A stretch of 15,332 nucleotides of DNA, from the NCBI GenBank assembly GCA_028679485.1, contig JAJRBL010000181.1, forward strand, positions 1 to 15,332, written 5' to 3'. The stretch is from Methanospirillum sp. GTDB lineage: Archaea > Halobacteriota > Methanomicrobia > Methanomicrobiales > Methanospirillaceae. The notes under the pieces were generated by a model, which worked only from the letters and a program-made list of their open reading frames with translations, made no database searches and was not told where the DNA came from. Both the position numbers and the translations under genes were made by a program. Below are positions 7,257-13,281 of the stretch, one piece after another (the first letter of the stretch is position 1; each line of letters starts with the position of its first letter).

Positions 7257-7273
7257 TGGTAAAAATATTACCA
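7257..7273 (-). promoter_or_regulatory. mer promoter with overlapping inverted repeat
   Basis: The TATA-like sequence TAATATTTTTA on the minus strand predicts a start near 7239 and a short leader carrying the GAGGTG site. The same bases form a near-perfect 17-bp inverted repeat, TGGTAA-AAATA-TTACCA. A protein bound there would compete directly with TBP. The outer bases resemble a GGTA...TACC operator. Confidence 0.5.
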
Positions 7274-7453
7274 TTTGATTTTGCCTTTTTTTTGGTTTTT
7301 TTCGCAGAATAACATTCTATTGATTATCCGGGGCCTTTCCGGTTATGATCTCATCGCCAGATACGCATAACGCATCGTTTTCATCGTGATACCCGCACAC
7401 TACGAAGTTATCTCTGCCTGAAGAATTCAGGAACACTTTATCAGATGAACTGA

Positions 7454-7463
7454 ATACATATAC
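7454..7463 (+). promoter_or_regulatory. TATA box for the FtsZ-like gene
   Basis: ATACATATAC predicts transcription from near 7485. The leader then contains a GTGAT ribosome-binding match (7491-7495), eight bases before the ATG at 7504. Confidence 0.45.
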
Positions 7464-7503
7464 ACACGATTCTGGTAGAGTTATTCGGACGTGATGTGAC
7501 AGT

Positions 7504-8640
7504 ATGAGACTTCTGATTCTCGGGCTTGGTACTGCAGGGAGCAAAATCGCTGATGCAATAATAAAACCATCTGAAACCTCATCCCGGTGTTCAAGCCTGA
7601 ATGCAATTGCAGTGGATAACGACCCTGACGTTCTGGAGAGACTGGTCAACATCAACGAAGAGGCAAAATATTACTTTCCAAAAGATGATATCGAATCCCC
7701 TGAGCTGCTTACCACCCGGTTTACCATAGATGAGGTCCAGGCCAAGCTCAAGAGTTTTGATACCGGAACCCATGATGCAATACTCCTCTGTGCCGGCCTT
7801 GGAGGCGGTCTTATCAGCCTTGTTCCCCATCTTGTCGCGTTAATAAGGGAAACCATGCTCGAACCGGTTTTTGCCCTGGTAACGATTCCGACCGAGGAAG
7901 AGGGGGAGGAAAGACTCGTACGATCCATCAAAAACCTGCAGATGATCCGCTCTCTTCTCGACGGCGTCATTGTCTTTGATAACCAGCTCTGGCTTGACAA
8001 AGTACGGGGCGAACTGGAGGAGAACCAGTTCCAGAAAGGAACCAGTATTTCGGATAAATTCTGGATTCCGGGAACACCCGAGAAGACCGGAGTCGAACCA
8101 TTCGATCTCGTGAACCGTCATATTGCACGGAGAATACGCCTTTTAATCAATGCCGGGGAGATCCAGAAGGGAATACCCCAGACCGTACTCGATTCGCGTG
8201 AAGTCCTTAATACCATATACGGGATGTCATTAATTACCATCGGACTTGCCGAGGAGAAACTTCCCGAGACAAACCGTATCGATTTCTTCAGAAAGGGAGA
8301 GGAATCACGGGTCGGAAGGCAGGAACGGGCCGCACGAATCGTAAAACTGGCAGAGAAAGCAGTGTTCAGGGATATCTCAGCATACTGTGATTTTTCAACG
8401 GCGCGAAAAGCCCTTATCCTTCTCAGCGGGCCTGAAGAAGAACTCTCAATGAAAGGGTATATGGCGGTGCGAAAATGGATAGACGAGAGCATTGACGGAT
8501 ACGAGATGCGATCAGGGGACAATCCCATATCCTCCCGCCATGGAGGTTATGTCTCGGTACTTATCGTATTTGCAGGTCTCCGGGAAATTACAAGGGTTCA
8601 GGAGTTATCCGAGAGATATCACCTGAACAATGATGAATAA
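7504..8640 (+). CDS. Divergent FtsZ/tubulin superfamily protein
   Basis: The 378-residue product follows the FtsZ/CetZ domain plan. It has an N-terminal nucleotide-binding strand and loop (LLILGLGTAGSKIADAI, residues 3-19), a glycine-rich loop AGLGGGLIS (97-105), VIVFDNQLWL (155-164) like the FtsZ IVIPN segment, and a T7-like loop TVLDSREVLN (227-236). A C-terminal domain follows, with ARKALILLSGPEEELSMKGY (300-319) and a final YVSVLIVFAGL strand. The canonical GGGTGTG becomes GGGLISL, and the second acidic residue of the T7 loop is Glu rather than Asp. It may be a non-canonical CetZ or FtsZ-like protein acting in cell shape or membrane remodelling rather than the main division ring (inference). 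It is probably monocistronic and converges on nrpR with a 3-bp gap. Confidence 0.75.
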   Translation: MRLLILGLGTAGSKIADAIIKPSETSSRCSSLNAIAVDNDPDVLERLVNINEEAKYYFPKDDIESPELLTTRFTIDEVQAKLKSFDTGTHDAILLCAGLGGGLISLVPHLVALIRETMLEPVFALVTIPTEEEGEERLVRSIKNLQMIRSLLDGVIVFDNQLWLDKVRGELEENQFQKGTSISDKFWIPGTPEKTGVEPFDLVNRHIARRIRLLINAGEIQKGIPQTVLDSREVLNTIYGMSLITIGLAEEKLPETNRIDFFRKGEESRVGRQERAARIVKLAEKAVFRDISAYCDFSTARKALILLSGPEEELSMKGYMAVRKWIDESIDGYEMRSGDNPISSRHGGYVSVLIVFAGLREITRVQELSERYHLNNDE

Positions 8641-8643
8641 AAA

Positions 8644-9591
8644 CTATTCGATAACACGGGAGAACGGGATTGTTCCCGCCCCGATCTCAGTTTTTAGTTT
8701 ATAACCTGCCTCTGTTGCACATCCGATTGAATTCATTCCCGAGAAGGAGACCAGCGATATCCGGTGTGGATCGGTGAGAAGATTGAATATCTTCCCTTTT
8801 CCCATGGTAAGCGGAAACCTGAATCCGCACTCACGCATATGTGAGATCAAACCAAGGGCACGATCTTCTGCAAGTCCGGGTATCTGCCTGACATTTGCTA
8901 GAAGGACACCGGTTCCGGTTCTTACATAATCCTGTATCGATGTCAGCCCGGCACCGATAAAGAGCTGAAGAGGATCTACGGTTGAACCCTGGTACCCGAT
9001 GATATGGGAAAAATTCTCCGGAGTTTTATCGGTAAGCCGGATAGTCCCCCCATATGCAACCTTTACCGGTATCCCGTTATGCTGAAAGACTCCATCCATC
9101 GTAATGCTGCAAACGGTCAGGATTCCCACGTGTCCGGGAGGAACCCGGTGATCCCGTTCCAGTATCGAGTAACCTGAAAAGAAACTGCATCCGGCATCCC
9201 TCACCATATCAAATGAATTCGAAACCGGCTCCAGGATCTCATCCGGCACGATGGTAAGATTATATGCGACATCCCCTGTTCCCGATACCGGATCAAAGGT
9301 GCTACGGAATGCAAGGCGTTCAAGTTTCGATATGACAAATCCAATCCGGTCATCCACGAGAGCCCGGTCTGTCTCCATAATACCGGCGGAAGTGAGAATT
9401 CTCCCCTGGTTTCCGACTTTCTCCGTGAATCCCCGTGTATCCAGGTACCGGAGATAGTACTGGACTGCACGATCAGTCATGACATATCCCCGTTCAGCGA
9501 GTAACTCGGACAGGCGTTTTGCACCCATGGGTTCCTGGTGATCCTTCAGGATCCGCAGAATTTCGATGTATTTATGCTCGGTCTTAATCAT
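8644..9591 (-). CDS. nrpR: NrpR family transcriptional regulator of nitrogen genes
   Basis: NrpR represses nitrogen fixation and assimilation genes in methanogens and is released by 2-oxoglutarate. The 315-residue product has an N-terminal winged helix (residues 1-70: EHKYIEILRILKDHQEPMGA, then LSELLAERGYVMTDRAVQYY) and one NrpR effector domain (DUF128). The effector domain shows PPGHVGILTVCSITMDG, VAYGGTIRL and a C-terminal FSGMNSIGCATEAG. This resembles the single-domain NrpRI form, with a winged helix joined to one effector domain, rather than the two-domain form. Its ATG overlaps the dut stop by four bases (ATGA), so the two genes are probably one transcript. Confidence 0.88.
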   Translation of the reverse strand: MIKTEHKYIEILRILKDHQEPMGAKRLSELLAERGYVMTDRAVQYYLRYLDTRGFTEKVGNQGRILTSAGIMETDRALVDDRIGFVISKLERLAFRSTFDPVSGTGDVAYNLTIVPDEILEPVSNSFDMVRDAGCSFFSGYSILERDHRVPPGHVGILTVCSITMDGVFQHNGIPVKVAYGGTIRLTDKTPENFSHIIGYQGSTVDPLQLFIGAGLTSIQDYVRTGTGVLLANVRQIPGLAEDRALGLISHMRECGFRFPLTMGKGKIFNLLTDPHRISLVSFSGMNSIGCATEAGYKLKTEIGAGTIPFSRVIE

Positions 9592-10025
9592 CGTGCTGTA
9601 ACCACCCCGAAACTATCCTGGTATCTTCCGGAATACCCGTCACCTGCATCATCGACTTCATGAAAGACTATCTGAATAATTCGCTCTCCTTCCTGAACAG
9701 TCAGATCTTCAGCACCGACATTTGTCATGCAGAGGGTGAGATGGCCCCTGAACCCGGGATCGACAAACCCCCCGCTGATAAATATCCCGCGCCTTGCGAA
9801 TGATGACCTGCAGCGTAATGTTGCCGCAATATCCAAAGGGAGTTCAACCCATTCCTTACTTGCCAGGAGGGTCATCACCTGCCTCTTAATCACTACCAGT
9901 TCAGATGCCCGCAGGTCATACGAAGCAGGTTGCTGGCTTTCTGCGGAATAAGGTTCAAGGACGATACCGCCCTCCTCCTGCGTCCTGCCAAACCGGGAAC
10001 GTATCGACTGTGATGAGAGGACCAT
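9588..10025 (-). CDS. dut: Archaeal dUTPase of the dCTP deaminase family
   Basis: Probably hydrolyses dUTP to dUMP and pyrophosphate, keeping uracil out of DNA and supplying dTMP synthesis. The 145-residue product has family motifs QPASYDLR (32-39), RCRSSFARRG (71-80), GGFVDPGFRGHLTL (85-98) and YSGRYQ (131-136). The Glu that is catalytic in dCTP deaminases (in a VLE or TLE context) is replaced by Cys 99. This argues for dUTPase rather than deaminase, consistent with the archaeal dUTPase subfamily. The frame is open to 10283, but the extra 86 residues are the antisense of a tRNA. The start at 10025 opens with MVLSSQSIRSRF, and an AT-rich promoter centred about 23 bases upstream suggests a leaderless mRNA. 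It is co-transcribed with nrpR. Confidence 0.82.
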   Translation of the reverse strand: MVLSSQSIRSRFGRTQEEGGIVLEPYSAESQQPASYDLRASELVVIKRQVMTLLASKEWVELPLDIAATLRCRSSFARRGIFISGGFVDPGFRGHLTLCMTNVGAEDLTVQEGERIIQIVFHEVDDAGDGYSGRYQDSFGVVTAR

Positions 10026-10040
10026 ATCATAAGGTGGGAG

Positions 10041-10052
10041 AATAAAGATTAT
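10041..10052. promoter_or_regulatory. Shared AT-rich promoter element for dut and tRNA-Arg
   Basis: Only 52 bp separate the dut start (10025, minus) from the tRNA (10078, plus), with a single AT-rich block (AATAAAGATTAT) midway. Its centre is about 22 bases from the dut ATG and 31 from the tRNA 5' end. It is therefore placed to serve as the TATA box for both divergent transcripts. Confidence 0.5.
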
Positions 10053-10077
10053 CAGCCTATGGATTGAAATTCTGAGG

Positions 10078-10149
10078 GGATCCATGGGGTAGCGGATATC
10101 CTTCCGGGCTTCGGACCCGGGGACGTGGGTTCGATTCCCACTGGATCCG
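10078..10149 (+). tRNA. tRNA-Arg (anticodon TCG)
   Basis: A complete 72-base cloverleaf. The acceptor stem GGATCCA (10078-10084) pairs with TGGATCC (10142-10148), with discriminator G10149. The D arm is at 10087-10102 with GG in the loop. The anticodon stem CCGGG (10104-10108) pairs with CCCGG (10116-10120), and the loop CTTCGGA places anticodon TCG at 10111-10113. The T stem GTGGG pairs with CCCAC around the loop TTCGATT. It reads CGA and possibly other CGN codons. CCA is not encoded and there is no intron. Confidence 0.95.
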
Positions 10150-10152
10150 TCG

Positions 10153-10157
10153 TTTTT
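10153..10157 (+). terminator. Oligo-T terminator after tRNA-Arg
   Basis: Five T residues begin four bases after the tRNA 3' end. They overlap the stop codon of the convergent surface-protein gene. Confidence 0.5.
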
Positions 10158-11580
10158 ACAGAGAGCCACGCCGGGAATTACGTCTCTTCTTCCGGGGTCT
10201 CCTCTTTCCTGACAGGACAAAGTACCCTGCACCGGCGATGATGAGAACCAGAATGATTCCCAGAGGAAGCCATGGGAAGTCACCGGGGGATGCCATACTT
10301 TCGCCCTCCGGTTTATGTATCACGATAGTAAACGTATCAGTTTCCCCGGGGATCATGGTATTATTCGGGTAATAACCGCCCTTTTCTGCTAAAACCTGGT
10401 ACGAAAGGGAAGGATTAACCGAGAAGAGAGCAGAACCGTTTCCATCGGTGTTCACCGGATCCTGTATGGCTGATCCATTCGAGAATACCGTCACTGATAC
10501 ATCCTTCATCGGGGTATTTTTGTCATCGCGTACTGATACAATCAGATCGCGGTTTTCACTCTCCAGGACGATGATTACTTCCCCTGATGCTGACTGGGGC
10601 GTACTCTCCAGTGATGATGGTTTGTACCCTTCCCTGACAACAGAATATTCATACGGCTTTATCTCAAGTGAAGGCACCATGAGCCTGCCAAATTCATTTG
10701 TCCTCCCCTTGAGCTGGTGATCCACGCTGACCTCAGCCCCTGATACCGGCTGGTGTTTTGAATCATACACAGAGACGAAGACCGTGCTTTTTGCTTTATT
10801 CAGCGGTATATCAATAACCTGATCATCCAGGGCAACCATCCGGACCAGATGGACAGGATCGTAACCTTCCGCAGAGACATCAAAGGAATGCTCCATGTTC
10901 CGGGTCATGTTCGTTACCAGAACACCCCGGTCATTCGTTCCCCCGGCTGTCCTGTTGTCAACAACAAGGGTTGCGGCAGGAATCGGATATCCGGCGATTG
11001 CATCGGCGATCCTGATGGATATGCGATCGTTACGGACAAGGGAGTACTGGGCAGTGGTGTTGTCCTGACTGGTCACAACCGTGTCGTAGGCAGGCTGAAA
11101 ATTCTGCGCAGAGACCTTAACCTTATAAACCTGGTCAGTTCTGAGGGTTACTGTTCCTTTGCCATCAGGACCACACTGACTCGCCTGTTCTGACCCATCC
11201 TCACCGGTTACCGAGATAAAACTGAATCCAATGGGCAGCAACGAATCCGCATCATATACCTCTACATTCAGGGTGCTGTTACGAATCTGCAGGGGTACCA
11301 GGAGTGCCGTATCATTGACACTCGGGGAACCGGTCCAGTCAGAGTATCCTCCCTTAGCGACCCTGATAAGCGGGGGGCTTCCTTCATAACTCAGGTTGTA
11401 TGCCCCGCTTATATCGGTCTTTCCTGCAATAGTCCCATCAGAATAGATGATTGCTTCCGGTATCAGTGAAGTCTTGTCAGACTGTTCGAATACTACGATC
11501 GTCACCGATGATGCTGACACGAGACAACCTGCAAAAAAGATAAGCAACACCCCCAGGAGAGAGACTGCAGAAGTATGCAT
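10156..11580 (-). CDS. Membrane-anchored surface protein with five carboxypeptidase-regulatory-like repeats
   Basis: The 474-residue product has an N-terminal signal peptide (about residues 1-24, LLGVLLIFFAGCLVSASS). An outer region of five repeats follows, of about 60-95 residues each, starting near VTIVVFEQSD, LNVEVYDADS, ISIRIADAIA, VFVSVYDSKH and LIVSVRDDKN. Each repeat has a central DGxG or NxxG turn and most end in a GY-type motif (GGYSDW, AEGYDP, REGYKP, GGYYPN). This is the beta-sandwich pattern of carboxypeptidase-regulatory/CNA-B-like domains. One transmembrane helix (about 436-457) is followed by a very basic tail (GKRRPRKKRRNSRRGSL). Many N-x-S/T sites suggest N-glycosylation. It is probably a cell-surface protein facing outwards; its ligand is unknown. 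No clear TATA box or ribosome binding site precedes the ATG. Confidence 0.75.
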   Translation of the reverse strand: MHTSAVSLLGVLLIFFAGCLVSASSVTIVVFEQSDKTSLIPEAIIYSDGTIAGKTDISGAYNLSYEGSPPLIRVAKGGYSDWTGSPSVNDTALLVPLQIRNSTLNVEVYDADSLLPIGFSFISVTGEDGSEQASQCGPDGKGTVTLRTDQVYKVKVSAQNFQPAYDTVVTSQDNTTAQYSLVRNDRISIRIADAIAGYPIPAATLVVDNRTAGGTNDRGVLVTNMTRNMEHSFDVSAEGYDPVHLVRMVALDDQVIDIPLNKAKSTVFVSVYDSKHQPVSGAEVSVDHQLKGRTNEFGRLMVPSLEIKPYEYSVVREGYKPSSLESTPQSASGEVIIVLESENRDLIVSVRDDKNTPMKDVSVTVFSNGSAIQDPVNTDGNGSALFSVNPSLSYQVLAEKGGYYPNNTMIPGETDTFTIVIHKPEGESMASPGDFPWLPLGIILVLIIAGAGYFVLSGKRRPRKKRRNSRRGSL

Positions 11581-11611
11581 ACTTGAACAGTTACGTTAGT
11601 GCTGCTATGAC

Positions 11612-11632
11612 AAAAAAGGATACGGGATATCC
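11612..11632 (-). terminator. Hairpin plus T-run terminator after the AMP phosphorylase gene
   Basis: On the minus strand, GGATA-TCCCG-TATCC (11618-11632) is followed directly by six T residues (11612-11617). This starts four bases after the stop codon and resembles a bacterial-type intrinsic terminator with a short stem. Confidence 0.55.
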
Positions 11633-11635
11633 TTA

Positions 11636-13186
11636 TTATTCACTCTTCCGGGATCTGCCCGGGTACCATTCCCTGATATTCGGAACACGATCGATGAGCA
11701 TCCCTTCCACCATGACGGGACGAAGCGTGCGGGCTATCTCCACTGCTTTTTGAAGCCGCCATTTCCGGTCTGCATATATGGTAAAGATGGGATCACCCCG
11801 GGAAAGGCTGTGGCCCTGTTTGATATGGAGGTACAGACCTGCCCCGTGATCGCCGGGAGCTCCCGCTGTCCTTGCGATAGTGATGAGCGAATGATTATTG
11901 AGATCGATCACGTAACCATTTGTATCGGCCTTCACGATGTAACTATACTCCCCGGGAGAGATACCGGCAGAAGAGATCTCCGGATCGCCACCCTGTATTG
12001 CTATGATATCCATGAATTTCTTTAGCGCTTTTCCGGATTTAAGAATCTCCAGTGCAACGTCTGCACCTTCACCGCGGTTTGCTTTCCCTGCCAGTTCGAG
12101 GGCGATACCTGCTATGACACAGCTCTTCTGGATGAGGGAACGGGGGGAATCGCTCCCTTCAAGAACGCTGATAGCCTCCTTTATCTCAAGTTTAGGACCT
12201 ATCGCATGGCCGACCGGGGCATCCCCGTAGGTCAGGGCACATTCAACCCGCATATCAAGCCTTTCACCAAGATCGATGAACTGTCTTGCCAGTTTACGTC
12301 CTTCTTCAAGGGAATGTACCTTACAGTGTTTTCCGACCGGGATATCAATAGCCACGACATTGGCACCAACAGCAAATTTTTTTGCCATTACACTTGCAAT
12401 CATCTGGCCGATCTGATCAATCTTGAACGGATACTCCTGGATGATGATCTTATCATCTGCAGGTGCGATATTTGTCGCCCCTCCCCAGACGATAACCCCC
12501 CCGGCCTTCATAGTCATCTCCTGGACTTCTGATGCACTGAACCCGACCGGAGCTAAAACCTCCATCAGGTCAGCGGTTCCGCCTGCTCCCGTGATTGCCC
12601 GTGAACTTGTCTTCGGAATAAGCAGCCCGCTTGCAGCAATTATCGGAACTACAATAAGGGAGATCTTGTTTCCCGGAACGCCTCCTATTGAGTGTTTGTC
12701 AACGATTGGGCCGGTATGAAAGAGAATCTGGTCACCGGTCTCAACCATGGCCCGGGTGAGCGATTCGATCTCATCCATGTCCAGTTGATTGATATACGAA
12801 CCTACGACAAAGGCAGTAATTTCACTTGGAGAAAGGGTATCCTGGACAATATCAGAGATTATCGTCTTGATATCCTCCCGGGAGAGTTTCTCTCCTTCCA
12901 TCTTCTTTTTGATATAATCCAGGGAGACAGGTCTGTCGGCAATACGTACCTCGGCCTGAGCTCCTTCATCAAGCATGAGTTGTTTACTGGTTCGATGGTA
13001 TAAACCGATCTTACCCTGTTCGATGAGGGTGGAAGTCATCTCGACATAATCAACGGTCGTTTTCCCGGTTCCCGGAGATGCCACCACCACCCGGTCACCT
13101 GAAAGAACTCCCAATGACTTTGCATCATTCTGATGCAGAAGAATTCCACGGGCAGCAATATCAACCAGCCGGACAGTAAGTCTCAT
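11636..13186 (-). CDS. deoA: AMP phosphorylase
   Basis: Catalyses phosphorolysis of AMP (and other NMPs) to ribose-1,5-bisphosphate and free base. This is the first step of the archaeal nucleotide-degradation route that feeds ribose-1,5-bisphosphate isomerase and form III RuBisCO. The 516-residue product has the archaeal N-terminal extra domain (about residues 1-85, [20 protein letters not shown]). The thymidine phosphorylase-like core follows, with [15 protein letters not shown] (163-177) and [20 protein letters not shown] (192-211), the phosphate and nucleotide binding signatures. The length and N-terminal domain fit archaeal AMP phosphorylase rather than bacterial thymidine phosphorylase. 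The TATA box centred 25 bases before the ATG and the lack of a ribosome binding site point to a leaderless mRNA. The partner isomerase and RuBisCO genes are not in this window. Confidence 0.93.
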   Translation of the reverse strand: MRLTVRLVDIAARGILLHQNDAKSLGVLSGDRVVVASPGTGKTTVDYVEMTSTLIEQGKIGLYHRTSKQLMLDEGAQAEVRIADRPVSLDYIKKKMEGEKLSREDIKTIISDIVQDTLSPSEITAFVVGSYINQLDMDEIESLTRAMVETGDQILFHTGPIVDKHSIGGVPGNKISLIVVPIIAASGLLIPKTSSRAITGAGGTADLMEVLAPVGFSASEVQEMTMKAGGVIVWGGATNIAPADDKIIIQEYPFKIDQIGQMIASVMAKKFAVGANVVAIDIPVGKHCKVHSLEEGRKLARQFIDLGERLDMRVECALTYGDAPVGHAIGPKLEIKEAISVLEGSDSPRSLIQKSCVIAGIALELAGKANRGEGADVALEILKSGKALKKFMDIIAIQGGDPEISSAGISPGEYSYIVKADTNGYVIDLNNHSLITIARTAGAPGDHGAGLYLHIKQGHSLSRGDPIFTIYADRKWRLQKAVEIARTLRPVMVEGMLIDRVPNIREWYPGRSRKSE

Positions 13187-13199
13187 ACCGGTACTTGCA

Positions 13200-13231
13200 G
13201 CGTTATTCTATTTATGGCAGCCTGATAACGC
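13200..13231. promoter_or_regulatory. Inverted repeat GCGTTAT / ATAACGC flanking the deoA TATA box
   Basis: GCGTTAT (13200-13206) and ATAACGC (13225-13231) are perfect 7-bp inverted arms 18 bases apart that bracket the TATA box. A regulator bound here would block TBP/TFB access. This is a candidate operator only. Confidence 0.35.
13208..13215 (-). promoter_or_regulatory. TATA box of the AMP phosphorylase gene
   Basis: ATAAATAG on the minus strand, centred 25 bases before the ATG at 13186, so transcription should begin at the start codon. Confidence 0.6.
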
Positions 13232-13258
13232 TTTCAGAAGATTAGCCGAAGATTACTC

Positions 13259-13266
13259 AAAAAAAA
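13259..13266 (-). terminator. Oligo-T terminator after the S-layer-type gene
   Basis: Eight T residues on the minus strand begin 15 bases after the stop codon at 13282, with no clear hairpin. Confidence 0.6.
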
Positions 13267-13281
13267 GGTTTGTTGATCTCC

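Larger units (their letters stand above)
7223..7503. other. Divergent intergenic region between mer and the FtsZ-like gene
   Basis: This 281-bp region contains the mer promoter (7257-7273), two T tracts on the plus strand (7286-7293 and 7296-7302), about 150 bp with no recognisable signal, and a TATA box for the FtsZ-like gene (7454-7463). A minus-strand frame crosses the middle, but its only upstream start codons lie inside the FtsZ-like gene. I do not call it. Confidence 0.6.

Noticed and set aside
7317..7655. Minus-strand 112-codon frame antisense to the start of the FtsZ-like gene
   Set aside because: Its upper half is a shadow of the FtsZ-like gene. The lower half has no ribosome binding site, and its only nearby start is an internal GTG.
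8641..8643. Terminator between the convergent FtsZ-like and nrpR genes
   Set aside because: Only three bases separate the stop codons. Neither side shows a T tract of six or more nearby, so any termination must lie inside the opposing gene.
10026..10283. 86-residue N-terminal extension of the dUTPase frame
   Set aside because: It is the translation of the antisense of the tRNA-Arg gene and flanking DNA; the family N-terminus fits the start at 10025.
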